In this document: positions 47,101 to 55,945 of the stretch, one piece after another
How the letters are laid out: every line of letters begins with the position of its first letter
Numbering within the stretch: the stretch's first letter is position 1
NCBI RefSeq assembly: GCF_006714895.1
Contig: NZ_VFME01000001.1
Coordinates: 372,001-436,000, forward strand
Reading direction: 5' to 3'
Source of the DNA: Gramella sp. Hel_I_59
GTDB taxonomy: Bacteria; Bacteroidota; Bacteroidia; Flavobacteriales; Flavobacteriaceae
Length of the DNA stretch: 64,000 bases
Position numbers and translations under genes: made by a program
Notes under the pieces: generated by a model
Told to the model about the DNA's origin: nothing
The model's input: only the letters and a program-made list of their open reading frames with translations
Databases searched by the model: none

Positions 47101-47564
47101 GAAAGCTCATCGCCTACAGATATTTTCAAAGTACTTCGATCCAGTTCCTTTCGCGTAACTACTTTTTCAAAAAGAGCATCAGGATAGGTAACAATGACTG
47201 CTGGCTTCTTCCTGGAGTTGATTCGATTTAGAACTTCAGCTCTCAGCAGTACATTTGCATTATCAGTCTCTTCGATCTGGTAAGGTCTTCTATAAGAACC
47301 GGGATAAAAAAGCACGTTTTTCTCACCCACCAGTTGCTCAAGATCATTCAAATAATAGGCTGCCTCTTCCTTGTCATTAAAGATCAGCAAAAACGGACGT
47401 TGCACATCTCTGAAAGCGCCTGCAGTCACGAAAGATAACGCAGAACCAACGAGTCCTTTTAGATGAATATTAGACGTTTTATTTTCAGAATAGGCAAGGG
47501 CATTTTGCAATTCCCTTTGTTGTGGGGATTGTGCAAAATTCTGGGCGATAAGTTTTGTACTCAT
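44187..47564 (-). CDS. mfd: Transcription-repair coupling factor
   Basis: A 1125-residue ATP-dependent translocase that removes stalled RNA polymerase and recruits UvrA to DNA damage. Order: UvrB-like module (about 1-320, FLLIFNDKEEAAYYLNDLEQL; GGIIDVFSFSYDEPYRIEFFGDEVDSIR), then the polymerase-interaction domain (about 425-500, LTNLEVGDYVTHIDHGIGKFGGLQKI). The RecG-like motor follows with Walker A GDVGFGKTE, DEEQ, TATPIPRT, STTIVESGLD and QMRGRVGRS, and last the C-terminal TRCF domain (about 960-1070). The length fits the family. The ATG is 5 bases after a TATATTTG promoter element, implying a leaderless message, as with uvrC. Confidence 0.96.
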   Translation of the reverse strand: MSTKLIAQNFAQSPQQRELQNALAYSENKTSNIHLKGLVGSALSFVTAGAFRDVQRPFLLIFNDKEEAAYYLNDLEQLVGEKNVLFYPGSYRRPYQIEETDNANVLLRAEVLNRINSRKKPAVIVTYPDALFEKVVTRKELDRSTLKISVGDELSIDFVNEVLFEYQFKRVDFVTEPGEFSVRGGIIDVFSFSYDEPYRIEFFGDEVDSIRTFDVETQLSTDKKKKISVMPNVENKQLNEIRESFLKYISADTAVFIKNLDLLSAQADKLFSKAKEAFEKLSEEVKHSEPVELFSDGALIKKELLNFTAVELSNTAFLKPKTEIQYHTKPQPSFNKQFDLLIENLVENQEAGYKNFICCVSDQQARRFNDILEDQDQKVDYQTPVFSMFQGFIDEDSKMVCYTDHQIFERYHKFNLKNGYAKKQAITLKELTNLEVGDYVTHIDHGIGKFGGLQKIDVEGKKQEAIKLIYGERDILYLSIHSLHKISKFNGKDGKPPKIYKLGSNAWKNLKKKTKARVKHIAYDLIKLYAKRRLEKGFKYDPDSYLQHELEASFMYEDTPDQSSATAAVKEDMESERPMDRLVCGDVGFGKTEIAIRAAFKAVDNNKQVAILVPTTILAFQHHQTFTERLKDFPVRIDYLNRFRTAKERRETLADLADGKVDIIIGTHQLVSKAVKFKDLGLLIVDEEQKFGVAVKDKLKTIRENVDTLTLTATPIPRTLQFSLMAARDLSTITTPPPNRYPIETNIIRFSEETIRDAVSYEIQRGGQVFFIHNRVENIKEVAGMIQRLVPDAKIGVGHGQMEGKKLEKLMLSFINGEFDVLVSTTIVESGLDVSEANTIFINNANNFGLSDLHQMRGRVGRSNKKAFCYFITPPYSVMTEDARKRITALEQFSELGSGFNIAMKDLEIRGAGDLLGGDQSGFINDIGFDTYQKILNEAIEELKENEFRDLYAETEDVELKDFVKDTQIDTDFELLFPDDYINNIAERLNLYTKLNELSTEEELLKFEAELEDRFGELPTQAVDLLNSVRIKWIAAKIGLERVVLKKNKMVGYFIADQNSRFYQTANFTKVLQYVQTHKQNCTMKEKQTRNGLRLLLTFDRISSIDKALKVLEPLDFREKKEELA

Positions 47565-47569
47565 TAACG

Positions 47570-47600
47570 CAAATATAAATTCAAGTAGGCTGCCTTACAA
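47570..47600 (-). promoter_or_regulatory. Promoter of mfd
   Basis: On the minus strand: TTG (47600-47598), a 20-base spacer, TATATTTG (47577-47570), then CGTTA and the ATG. Both boxes and the spacing match the flavobacterial consensus. Confidence 0.65.
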
Positions 47601-47703
47601 CCAGATGACCCATTTTTAACGATTAAATAGCATACCCGGGATTTTACCAAATTGATAACACAAGAACCGCCATGCATTCTATAACTTCCCCTGAAAATTA
47701 AGT

Positions 47704-48105
47704 ATGGACCATAAAAAGCTAGCTTACTTCTTTGCCAGGATCACGCTGGGAGTAAATTTCAGTATCCATGGGTTGGTTCGACTGCCAAAACTTCAAGGCT
47801 TTGCTGAAGGAATAATGAAAGGTTTCGAAGGGACTATGCTTCCGGAATTTATGGTGATCCCCTTCGCTTACGCAATCCCGATAGTGGAATTAATTTTAGG
47901 GATAATGTTGTTACTGGGGCTATATACGAATAAAGCGCTGGCAACTTCAGCAATATTAATGATTGTTCTAATTGCAGGTAGTGCTTTTAAGGAAGACTGG
48001 GGAGCTGTTAGTACCCAGATGTTGTATGCTCTATATATTTTTTTCCTGATCTTTTTTCAGGAGAATAATTCGTGGAGTCTTATAGCTAACAAGAAAACTG
48101 ACTAA
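47704..48105 (+). CDS. DoxX-family membrane protein
   Basis: A 133-residue protein with four hydrophobic segments (about 5-24, 50-75, 79-98 and 102-124), matching the DoxX/DoxD-like fold: FARITLGVNFSIHGLVRLPKL, then FAYAIPIVELILGIMLLLGLYT. Bacterial DoxX proteins have been linked to redox stress and thiol metabolism. That fits the next gene, a disulfide-reductase-like flavoprotein 26 bases downstream. No clear promoter is seen in the gap to mfd. The function is not established. Confidence 0.7.
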   Translation: MDHKKLAYFFARITLGVNFSIHGLVRLPKLQGFAEGIMKGFEGTMLPEFMVIPFAYAIPIVELILGIMLLLGLYTNKALATSAILMIVLIAGSAFKEDWGAVSTQMLYALYIFFLIFFQENNSWSLIANKKTD

Positions 48106-48131
48106 AGAATTACAAGTAGAGAAATATAATT

Positions 48132-49487
48132 ATGGGAATCGATAAATTTGATGTTTTTGTTATTGGAACCGGGACTGCCGGGAAAAGTGTAGCGAAAGAA
48201 TGTGTGGAGGCTGGGTTAAAAGTTGCGATAGCAGACAATCGTGAATTTGGAGGAACCTGCGCAAATCGCGGTTGCGATCCTAAAAAAGTACTTGTAGGTC
48301 TTACAGAAATACTGAACAGGTCTCAGAATATGCTCGGCAAGGGTATCGAGAAGATGCCAGAATATAGCTGGAAAGACCTTCAGGATTTCAAGAAAAAATT
48401 CGTGGACGCTGTACCTGCCGCTACAGAGCAGGATCTTGAAGCGCTGGATATTAAAATGTATCATCAATCTCCAAAATTCCTGGATGAATCCACGATCTCA
48501 GTAGAAGGAAAGACCGTAAAATTTGACAAGCTGGTGATTGCTACCGGAATGAAACCTTTAGAATTGCCTATTCCAGGAAGGGAACTGGCCATTAATAGTG
48601 ATGACTTTCTGGAATTGAAAGAATTACCTGAAAGCATGATCTTTATTGGTGCGGGTTATATAGGAATGGAGTTCGCTCATATTGCGGCCAGATGCGGAGT
48701 AGAAGTTACGATAGTGGATAGCGAAGAATCCCCTTTGAGTAATTTTGACGAGGATATGGTTAAATACCTGAAGGAATCTTCAGAAGAGCTGGGAATTAAA
48801 TTTGTGATGAATGCGAGGGTAGAGGAGATAGAGAAGCTTCAAAAGAACCTGAGAGTTACTGCAGATCAAAATGGTAAGAAGGTCGAGCTCAAAGCCAGAT
48901 GTGTTGTAAACGCAGCCGGCCGTGTGCCTTCCATTGATGAACTGGAGTTAAAACAGGGGAATGTAGACTTCTCGAAAAGAGGTGTACTGGTTAATAAGAA
49001 TCTTCAGAGTATTTCAAATTCAAACGTTTATGCCTGTGGAGATGTTTCAGCAAGTGAAGGCTTGCCGCTAACTCCACTTGCATCACAAGAAGCACGTGTT
49101 GTGACCGCCAATATCATGGATCTGGACAGACCGCATGAGTATGATTATCCGCCACAACCTTCAGTTGTATTTACACTTCCTAATGTAGCTTCCGTAGGTT
49201 TAAATGAAAAACAGGCGAAAGAAAAAGGATATGATTTTCGAGTGAAGATGAGTGATGCCAGTGACTGGTTTAATTCAAAAAGAATTAATGACAAAGTCTA
49301 TGCCTATAAAACGCTGGTAGATAATGAAACTAACCTGGTTCTGGGTGCTCATCTGGTAGGTAACGAAGCCAGCGAAACCATTAATATGTTCGTGATGGCG
49401 ATGTGTGGAAAACTGGACTGCGCGACTTTAAAAGGTATGATCTTTACGTATCCAAGCTGGTCCAGCGATATTAAATCGATGATTTAA
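48132..49487 (+). CDS. FAD/NAD(P)-dependent pyridine nucleotide-disulfide oxidoreductase
   Basis: A 451-residue flavoprotein of the glutathione reductase/lipoamide dehydrogenase superfamily. FAD-binding GTGTAG is at residues 12-17, and a redox-active pair Cys43/Cys48 lies in GGTCANRGCDPKK. The NAD(P)-binding GAGYIGMEFAHIAA is at about residues 174-187, followed by YACGDVSASEGLPLTPLA and the dimerisation domain. The usual catalytic His-Glu at the C-terminus (HPT..E) is replaced by TYPSWSSD (residues 439-446), so the proton relay of classic reductases is missing. The substrate is unknown. It shares a 4-base TTAA overlap with the convergent gene. Confidence 0.82.
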   Translation: MGIDKFDVFVIGTGTAGKSVAKECVEAGLKVAIADNREFGGTCANRGCDPKKVLVGLTEILNRSQNMLGKGIEKMPEYSWKDLQDFKKKFVDAVPAATEQDLEALDIKMYHQSPKFLDESTISVEGKTVKFDKLVIATGMKPLELPIPGRELAINSDDFLELKELPESMIFIGAGYIGMEFAHIAARCGVEVTIVDSEESPLSNFDEDMVKYLKESSEELGIKFVMNARVEEIEKLQKNLRVTADQNGKKVELKARCVVNAAGRVPSIDELELKQGNVDFSKRGVLVNKNLQSISNSNVYACGDVSASEGLPLTPLASQEARVVTANIMDLDRPHEYDYPPQPSVVFTLPNVASVGLNEKQAKEKGYDFRVKMSDASDWFNSKRINDKVYAYKTLVDNETNLVLGAHLVGNEASETINMFVMAMCGKLDCATLKGMIFTYPSWSSDIKSMI

Positions 49488-50281
49488 GCTTTTTCACCTT
49501 TCATCATTCGGTATAAGGGCTGCTTTTTTCTATTCTTGAAACCGTGGTAGGATATATTTAAAAAGATAAGAAGAGCTCCTGCTGCGGCTGAGTAGGCGAT
49601 CACATCGTACTGTCCTATTTGCTTTACGTAAATAGCGATGAGAGCCCAGACTCCAACAGCAGCAAATTCCCGCATATTTCGTTTGTAGATCATGGTGATG
49701 TTTAGAGCTACTGTAATCAGGATCATTAAGAGCGTCCATTGAACTTCAGAAAGAAAAGCTCCATCCCAGCCGGTTTCTTTCAACCATGCCGCGGTATTGG
49801 CAATTGCTGCTACTGCTATCCATCCTGAGTATAAACAAATTGGCCACCAGTAGAACGCAATGATTTTAAATGGAGGATCTGTTAACTCCATTTCTGTATT
49901 GATGATGATCTTGCATAATTTCGCCAGGATCAGGAACATAATTACAACAGAAAGGCCTGGGAAGTCATACAACCATGCAAGGCTCCACAAACAAGTACCA
50001 ATATTGGCAACAATAAACCAGAATTTTGTCCTTTTGATAAACTTCGTGTGTTTTCCGTTGCCAAAGGCCTGAATAAGCATATACACAGAAAAGGCTAATA
50101 GAGACAGAAATATCACACCCCAGATTGAAAAAGCATACCCGGCCGGGGTAAAAAGATTACTGTATTTATCACTCATTTCTCCAATCGTTTTACCATTGAT
50201 CTCTCCTGTCTGGGTGTAGTAGGTGAAAGCGATGGTGATAATAACAGAAATAAAATTGGCAACAGCTAGTTTCTTGATCAT
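49484..50281 (-). CDS. Tryptophan-rich multi-pass membrane protein (TspO-like)
   Basis: A 265-residue protein with about eight hydrophobic segments. The block FTPAGYAFSIWGVIFL (about residues 45-60) and several Trp residues (WSLAWLYDFPG, YWWPICLYSGWIAVA) are typical of the bacterial tryptophan-rich/TspO-related family. It is longer than the 5-helix, 160-residue TspO of rhodobacters, so it belongs to the larger variant seen in Bacteroidota. The function is unknown. It follows the PdeM gene by 12 bases and may share its transcript. Its stop overlaps that of the flavoprotein gene on the other strand. Confidence 0.65.
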   Translation of the reverse strand: MIKKLAVANFISVIITIAFTYYTQTGEINGKTIGEMSDKYSNLFTPAGYAFSIWGVIFLSLLAFSVYMLIQAFGNGKHTKFIKRTKFWFIVANIGTCLWSLAWLYDFPGLSVVIMFLILAKLCKIIINTEMELTDPPFKIIAFYWWPICLYSGWIAVAAIANTAAWLKETGWDGAFLSEVQWTLLMILITVALNITMIYKRNMREFAAVGVWALIAIYVKQIGQYDVIAYSAAAGALLIFLNISYHGFKNRKKQPLYRMMKGEKA

Positions 50282-50293
50282 AAGAATGGGGGA

Positions 50294-50923
50294 TTATTGA
50301 ATGGGAATCACTTCTTTACCGGTTATAGCGAATATACGATCTCCATCTTCAGGTTGCATAAAATAATTCCCGGTAAATTCTCCAAAAGCGGGGAGAATCA
50401 TCTGGTTGGTACTTTTGTAAAAACACGGTAATTTCAGCATTTGTCTGCCGAAACCAAATAATTTATATCCCGGGTGAATATGTCCGCATAAATTAAATAA
50501 ACCTTCATGCTCTTCAGGATGATGGGTTAGCATGAATTTTTCAATTTTTAATTCCTGATAGATCTGGATGCCGAGTTCCTGGTAACGTAATGGTGAAATT
50601 ATATCATGGTTTCCGGCAACCAGGTGAACCTGATTGTCGATAGAAGTAACCCATTCTTCAAAGATTTGCCATTCCATATTGAGCGAAGAATGGAATAGGT
50701 CACCAAGAAAAATGATATGCTCCGGGTCAAAGTCTTTTCGTATCCTATCCAGCCTGTCGAAATTTTCTACGATTGCCTGATAGGGTACTGCGCTTCCATG
50801 TTTTCTGAAGTGTGTTACCTTTCCAAGATGAACATCTGCCACCAATAGGATCTCCTGTTCCGGCCAGTACGCAACGCCTAGCGGGTGCAGTACGAAATCC
50901 TGTTCAAGGATACGGATATTCAT
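50294..50923 (-). CDS. pdeM: Ligase-associated DNA-damage-response endonuclease PdeM
   Basis: A 209-residue calcineurin-like metallophosphoesterase of the PdeM type. Metal motifs: ADVHLGK (about residues 29-35), FLGDLFHS (about 72-79), AGNHD (about 98-102) and NLCGHIHPG (about 142-150). It begins FVLHPLGVAYWPEQEILLVADVHLG, as the family does. PdeM is usually encoded with an ATP-dependent DNA ligase, an Lhr-type helicase and a beta-lactamase-fold exonuclease; none of these is in this window. Here it lies 1 base after an aminotransferase gene instead. The lone setting leaves its role open. Confidence 0.8.
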   Translation of the reverse strand: MNIRILEQDFVLHPLGVAYWPEQEILLVADVHLGKVTHFRKHGSAVPYQAIVENFDRLDRIRKDFDPEHIIFLGDLFHSSLNMEWQIFEEWVTSIDNQVHLVAGNHDIISPLRYQELGIQIYQELKIEKFMLTHHPEEHEGLFNLCGHIHPGYKLFGFGRQMLKLPCFYKSTNQMILPAFGEFTGNYFMQPEDGDRIFAITGKEVIPIQ

Positions 50924-50924
50924 A

Positions 50925-52067
50925 TTATAGTGAGCATAAAATTTCAGCTGCCTTTTCTAAGGTGTCATTTGTTTTGGCGAAGCAAAAGCGAAGCTGAGAA
51001 TGATCTTTTTCGTCTATATTAAATACTGAAACCGGGATAGCCGCAAGTTGGTGTTCCTTTACCAGTCTTTTAGCAAAATCGGTATCTTTTTCCGTAGTTA
51101 TTTCTGAAAAATCGAGCAATTGAAAATAAGTGCCTTTCGATGGTTTGCTTCTGAATTTTGAACCGGAAATAAGCTTTAAAAAGGAATCTCTTTTTTCCTG
51201 GTAAAAACCTGCAAGATCGAGATAATGTTCCGGTTGCTTCAGGTATTCTGCATAGGCACGTTGCATAGGATGATTTACAGAAAAAGTAGTGAGTTCATGG
51301 ATTTTCCTGATCTCTTTCATCAGCTCTTCAGGAGCTACACAATAACCGGTTTTCCATCCGGTATTATGAAATGTCTTTCCGAAGGAACCGCAAATGATAC
51401 TTCTTGTTGAAAGTTCCGGAAACCTGGAAGCACTTTGATGAATCGTCCCATCAAAAATTAAATGCTGGTATACCTCGTCACTTAGTAATATGATATCAGT
51501 ATCCTTCAGAAGTTCTTGCAATTTCAGCATATCTTCTTCGGAAAGAACTGTACCTGTTGGATTATGCGGAGTATTAATGATGATCATCCTGGTGCGATTC
51601 GTTATAGCACTGGCAACTTCTTCCCAATCCACCCTATAGTCACTGCCTTTCAACTGGATCTGTACAGGGATACCTCCTGCTAACTGAATCGTTGGCTCAT
51701 ACGAATCGTATGCCGGCTTCAGCACAATGACTTCGTCATCTTTTTGCACCAAGGCCGTTATGCTATTATAAAGTGCTTCTGTTGCTCCTGAAGTGACCGT
51801 GATTTCAGTTTCAGGTTTGTAATATCTTCCGTAGAGATCATTGAATTTCTGGGAAATCATTTCCCGCAATTCCAAAACTCCGGCATCTGGCGGATACTGA
51901 TTATGGCCCTCCTTCATTGCTTTGGTCACAAGGTCTTTAAGTTTTTGATCGGTTTCGAAATTAGGAAAGCCCTGAGAGAGATTGATCGCATCGTATTGCT
52001 GAGCCATTTTACTCATCACAGAAAATATACTGGTTTTGCTTCCGGGTAATTTCGATTCCAACTTCAT
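50925..52067 (-). CDS. Methionine/aromatic aminotransferase (class I PLP, YbdL/kynurenine transaminase-like)
   Basis: A 380-residue fold-type I PLP enzyme. Markers: NLSQGFPNFETD (29-40), INTPHNPTGT with Asn169, SDEVY with Asp197, and the PLP lysine Lys231 in CGSFGKTFHNTGWKTGY. The wording is closest to the methionine aminotransferase YbdL and the related kynurenine transaminases. Either methionine salvage or tryptophan/kynurenine side reactions are possible; the dioxygenase gene lies 24 kb away. The ATG at 52067 is followed by KLESKLP, the usual start. It is the first gene of a run with pdeM and the TspO-like gene. Confidence 0.85.
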   Translation of the reverse strand: MKLESKLPGSKTSIFSVMSKMAQQYDAINLSQGFPNFETDQKLKDLVTKAMKEGHNQYPPDAGVLELREMISQKFNDLYGRYYKPETEITVTSGATEALYNSITALVQKDDEVIVLKPAYDSYEPTIQLAGGIPVQIQLKGSDYRVDWEEVASAITNRTRMIIINTPHNPTGTVLSEEDMLKLQELLKDTDIILLSDEVYQHLIFDGTIHQSASRFPELSTRSIICGSFGKTFHNTGWKTGYCVAPEELMKEIRKIHELTTFSVNHPMQRAYAEYLKQPEHYLDLAGFYQEKRDSFLKLISGSKFRSKPSKGTYFQLLDFSEITTEKDTDFAKRLVKEHQLAAIPVSVFNIDEKDHSQLRFCFAKTNDTLEKAAEILCSL

Positions 52068-52098
52068 AGACTTTATTTCAATTACTGATTTTAAGGTA

Positions 52099-52129
52099 TA
52101 AAAAATCCCGAACTAAAATAGTCCGGGAT
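52099..52129 (-). terminator. Rho-independent terminator of sdhCAB
   Basis: On the minus strand: ATCCCGGACT/AGTTCGGGAT (one G-T pair) with an ATTTT loop, then TTTTT. It lies 25 bases after the sdhB stop. Confidence 0.85.
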
Positions 52130-52153
52130 CTCTATTTATGTTGATGCAAGGGT

Positions 52154-52897
52154 TTATTTAACCGATGCTTTCAGGTAATCTCTGTTCATTCTCGCGATGT
52201 TCTCTAGAGAAATTCCTTTAGGACATTCGATCTCGCAGGCACCTGTATTTGTACAGTTACCAAATCCTTCTTTATCCATTTGCTCTACCATGGCCAGCAC
52301 TCTACGGTCTGCTTCAACTTCACCCTGAGGTAATAGTGAGAACTGACTAACTTTTGCTGAGGTGAACAACATTGCACTTGCATTTTTACAAGCGGCAACA
52401 CAGGCTCCGCAACCAATGCAGGTCGCAGCATAAAAAGACATATCTGCACTTTCCTTATCTACAGGAATAGAGTTAGCATCCTGGGTGTTTCCTGAAGTAT
52501 TTACAGAAATATACCCACCAGCCTGCTGAATTCTGTCAAAAGAGGTGCGGTCTACTACAAGATCCTTTATTACCGGAAAAGCTTTAGCTCTAAATGGTTC
52601 GATCACAATAGTATCACCATCCTTGAATTTTCTCATGTGCAACTGGCAGGTGGTCACTCCACGATCTGGACCGTGAGGTTCTCCATTGATCTGCAGGTTA
52701 CATGAACCACAAATACCTTCTCTACAGTCATGATCAAATGCTACAGGCTCGTCACCCTTAGCGATCAACTGCTCGTTAAGCACGTCCATCATTTCCAGGA
52801 AAGACATATCATCAGATATATCGGTAACCTGGTATGTGGTCATTTTTCCTTTAGTTTCGGCGTTTTTCTGGCGCCATATTTTTAATGTAAGGTTCAT
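52154..52897 (-). CDS. sdhB: Succinate dehydrogenase/fumarate reductase iron-sulfur subunit
   Basis: A 247-residue electron-transfer subunit of complex II. The [2Fe-2S] cysteines are Cys58, Cys63, Cys66 and Cys84 ([13 protein letters not shown]). The two further clusters use Cys160, Cys163, Cys166 and Cys170 ([11 protein letters not shown]) and Cys215, Cys221 and Cys225 ([11 protein letters not shown]). The [10 protein letters not shown] wording and the extra central segment are typical of the Bacteroidota/Wolinella-like B-type enzyme. It is the last gene of sdhCAB, 59 bases after sdhA. Confidence 0.95.
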   Translation of the reverse strand: MNLTLKIWRQKNAETKGKMTTYQVTDISDDMSFLEMMDVLNEQLIAKGDEPVAFDHDCREGICGSCNLQINGEPHGPDRGVTTCQLHMRKFKDGDTIVIEPFRAKAFPVIKDLVVDRTSFDRIQQAGGYISVNTSGNTQDANSIPVDKESADMSFYAATCIGCGACVAACKNASAMLFTSAKVSQFSLLPQGEVEADRRVLAMVEQMDKEGFGNCTNTGACEIECPKGISLENIARMNRDYLKASVK

Positions 52898-52956
52898 ACT
52901 TTTAGTATTGAATAATTAGAAATGAGATTGTTCGAAACGAATCCCAGATCTCAAAT

Positions 52957-54960
52957 CTATTTATAACTCCTTGTTTTTACTTCGATATCCTCGTAATCAA
53001 GTTCCTCCTTATGAAGTATCGCATCGGCTGGTTTCCCAGTATATTCCCATGCGGCTACATACATAAAGTTCTCGTCATCTCTAAGTGCTTCTCCTTCCTC
53101 GGTTTGATGCTCTTCTCTAAAGTGACCACCACAGCTTTCTTCCCTGTGTAGTGCATCCTTCGCGAACAATTCTCCAAGTTCAAGGAAATCTGCTACACGA
53201 CCAGCTTTTTCAAGTTCTGCATTCATTTCGTTCGCAGTACCAGGTACTCGAACATCTTTCCAGAATTCTTCTCTTAAAGCCTGAATTTCAGAAATTGCTT
53301 CCTTCAATCCGGTAGCATTTCTCGCCATTCCTACTTTGTTCCACATGATCTTTCCTAAGATCTTATGGAAGTGATCTACAGATTTAGTTCCGTTAGTGTT
53401 TACCAGCTTTTCCAGTTGAGCTCTAACCTCATTTTCAGCAGCTTCAAATTCAGCAGTATCAGTTGGGATTGCTCCGGTTCTAATATCTTCTGAAAGTGAA
53501 TGTCCAATTGTATAAGGAAGAACAAAATATCCATCTGCAAGACCTTGCATCAATGCAGAAGCCCCCAGTCTGTTGGCTCCGTGATCTGAGAAGTTAGCTT
53601 CCCCAATCGCGAAACATCCTGGAATTGTAGTTTGTAAATTATAATCAACCCAAACACCACCCATGGTATAATGTACAGCTGGGTAGATCATCATTGGAGT
53701 TTCGTAAGGATTTTGATCTACGATCTTCTCGTACATCTGGAAAAGGTTACCATATTTGGCTTCCACAACTTTTTTACCTAATTTTTGAATATCGGCATCT
53801 GAAGGATTGTTCAGTTTTTGGGTAGTAGCTGCTTCCTTACCATATCTCATGATCGCAGCGCTAAAGTCCAGGTAAACTGCTTCTCCAGTTTTATTTACCC
53901 CAAAACCAGCATCGCAACGCTCTTTGGCTGCTCTGGATGCAACATCACGCGGCACCAGGTTACCAAAAGCTGGATATCTTCTTTCCAGGTAATAATCTCT
54001 TTCTTCTTCGGATAGTTCGGTCGGTTTTTTCTTTCCGCTACGAATTGCCTCAGCGTCTTCTTTTTTCTTCGGAACCCAGATTCTACCATCATTCCGAAGT
54101 GATTCAGACATCAACGTCAATTTTGACTGGTGATCTCCTGAAACCGGAATACAGGTTGGGTGAATTTGTGTAAAGCAAGGATTCGCGAAATACGCTCCTT
54201 TCTTATGTATTTTCCAGCTAGCTGTAACATTACTTCCCATCGCATTGGTAGAAAGGAAGAATACGTTTCCATATCCCCCTGAAGCGATTACAACTGCATG
54301 GGCAGAATGTCTCTCCAGTTCACCAGTAACCAGGTTTCTGGCGATGATTCCTCGAGCTTTTCCATCTACCTTGACTACATCAAGCATTTCATGCCTGTTG
54401 AAAGTCTGGATCTTTCCACGGTTGATCTGGCGGTTCATTGCTGAATATGCTCCAAGCAACAACTGCTGTCCTGTTTGTCCTTTAGCATAAAAGGTTCTTG
54501 ATACAAGAACTCCACCGAAAGAACGGTTATCTAAAAGTCCACCATATTCACGTGCGAAAGGAACTCCCTGCGCGACGCACTGGTCAATAATGTTTCCAGA
54601 TACTTCTGCCAGACGATAAACGTTGGATTCTCTCGAACGGTAATCTCCACCTTTGATAGTATCATAGAAAAGACGGTAAACAGAATCACCATCTCCCTGA
54701 TAATTTTTTGCTGCATTGATACCACCCTGAGCTGCGATTGAGTGAGCTCTACGTGGAGAATCCTGGTAGCAAAATGTTTTTACATTATATCCAAGTTCTG
54801 CGAGCGTTGCTGCTGCGCTTCCCCCGGCTAAACCTGTACCTACTACGATCACGTCTATATTACGTTTATTCGCAGGGTTTACAAGGTTGATATCGTTTTT
54901 ATGATTAACCCACTTTTCTGCCAATGGGCCTTTAGGTGCATTTGATTCAAATATTCCCAT
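52957..54960 (-). CDS. sdhA: Succinate dehydrogenase/fumarate reductase flavoprotein subunit
   Basis: A 667-residue catalytic subunit that interconverts succinate and fumarate. It has FAD-binding [12 protein letters not shown] (about 39-50) and the covalent flavin-linking His73 in [11 protein letters not shown]. Active-site regions [26 protein letters not shown] and the C-terminal [20 protein letters not shown] are also present. The length above 640 and the wording match the Bacteroidota type, which in this phylum can act as either succinate dehydrogenase or fumarate reductase. It follows sdhC by 3 bases. Confidence 0.96.
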   Translation of the reverse strand: MGIFESNAPKGPLAEKWVNHKNDINLVNPANKRNIDVIVVGTGLAGGSAAATLAELGYNVKTFCYQDSPRRAHSIAAQGGINAAKNYQGDGDSVYRLFYDTIKGGDYRSRESNVYRLAEVSGNIIDQCVAQGVPFAREYGGLLDNRSFGGVLVSRTFYAKGQTGQQLLLGAYSAMNRQINRGKIQTFNRHEMLDVVKVDGKARGIIARNLVTGELERHSAHAVVIASGGYGNVFFLSTNAMGSNVTASWKIHKKGAYFANPCFTQIHPTCIPVSGDHQSKLTLMSESLRNDGRIWVPKKKEDAEAIRSGKKKPTELSEEERDYYLERRYPAFGNLVPRDVASRAAKERCDAGFGVNKTGEAVYLDFSAAIMRYGKEAATTQKLNNPSDADIQKLGKKVVEAKYGNLFQMYEKIVDQNPYETPMMIYPAVHYTMGGVWVDYNLQTTIPGCFAIGEANFSDHGANRLGASALMQGLADGYFVLPYTIGHSLSEDIRTGAIPTDTAEFEAAENEVRAQLEKLVNTNGTKSVDHFHKILGKIMWNKVGMARNATGLKEAISEIQALREEFWKDVRVPGTANEMNAELEKAGRVADFLELGELFAKDALHREESCGGHFREEHQTEEGEALRDDENFMYVAAWEYTGKPADAILHKEELDYEDIEVKTRSYK

Positions 54961-54963
54961 AGC

Positions 54964-55680
54964 TTAAATTTTTTCTAGTACAAAGTGAATATAAAAAGGA
55001 ATAACAGCGAATGCGAGCGGTACTAGTACTGCAAATGCATAACCTGTTTTTCTGATAAATCCATTGTACTTAGGATGATTAACACCAAGTGATTGAAATC
55101 CACTTGAGAACCCGTGTGACAGGTGAAAACCTATTGCCAGCATCGCTACTGCATAGGCGATCGCCCAGAGTAAACCATATTGTGCATCCTGAAAGGTTTT
55201 GATCGTCAGGGTATAAAGATCTTTAACTTCCTCGCCATTTGCCGTGGTGTAATAAGTATCATCAAGACCTCCAAACTTCATCTCTGCCCAGAACATGGTC
55301 ATGTGAATTACGATAAAAGCAAGAATAACCGTTCCAAGGATTCCCATGTTTCTTGAAGACCATTTACTGTTAGTAGATGGTTTAAAGTTTACATATCCCT
55401 GTGGTCTTGCCTTACGATTGTGGATCGTTAGTAACAATCCATCGATTGCATGAAAAATGATACTAATGTACGTTACGTAGGATAACACTTTAACCGCAGG
55501 ATTGGTAGTCATGAATAACGCGTATTCATTAAATTGGTCTCTTGCCATATCACTAACAGGTAGTAGAAGTTGCAGATTTCCAAATAAGTGACCTACTAAA
55601 AACAGGCACAGAAAAAGGCCGGTGAAAGCCATCCAGTATTTTTTTGCCAGTGATGACTTTAAAAGCGCAGATTTCGCCAT
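54964..55680 (-). CDS. sdhC: Succinate dehydrogenase cytochrome b membrane subunit
   Basis: A 238-residue single membrane anchor of complex II with five hydrophobic segments (about 14-35, 60-82, 108-130, 158-178 and 207-230). It is of the diheme b-558 type used by Bacteroidota and Firmicutes, with membrane His residues in VGHLFGN, IFHAIDGLLLT, VIHMTMFW and GFHLSHGF as likely heme ligands. There is no separate SdhD, as expected for this type. It is the first gene of the operon and has a good promoter 33 bases upstream. Confidence 0.92.
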   Translation of the reverse strand: MAKSALLKSSLAKKYWMAFTGLFLCLFLVGHLFGNLQLLLPVSDMARDQFNEYALFMTTNPAVKVLSYVTYISIIFHAIDGLLLTIHNRKARPQGYVNFKPSTNSKWSSRNMGILGTVILAFIVIHMTMFWAEMKFGGLDDTYYTTANGEEVKDLYTLTIKTFQDAQYGLLWAIAYAVAMLAIGFHLSHGFSSGFQSLGVNHPKYNGFIRKTGYAFAVLVPLAFAVIPFYIHFVLEKI

Positions 55681-55712
55681 AAATGTTTAGAATTATTTTT
55701 ATATAAGTGCAA

Positions 55713-55743
55713 CAAAAATACGCTTCATTCTAATTTTTAACAA
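55713..55743 (-). promoter_or_regulatory. Promoter of sdhCAB
   Basis: On the minus strand: TTG (55743-55741), a 20-base spacer, and a perfect TATTTTTG (55720-55713). Predicted leader about 25 bases. Confidence 0.7.
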
Positions 55744-55945
55744 GCTTTCCAAGTCTTTTTCCTGTCTATTTAGACTTAATTTAAAGTACTTTATAATTTG
55801 TTGAATCTTTGAAATACAGCGGCTTCCCGAAATTCATTTTCAACGTTTGTTAAATTCAATTTTAGCATGAGTCTGAGGGTTTTAGCAAAAGCTTAACTGA
55901 GGCTCCATATCAAAATTTTGTAATTTCACTTTTCACTGAAAAATT

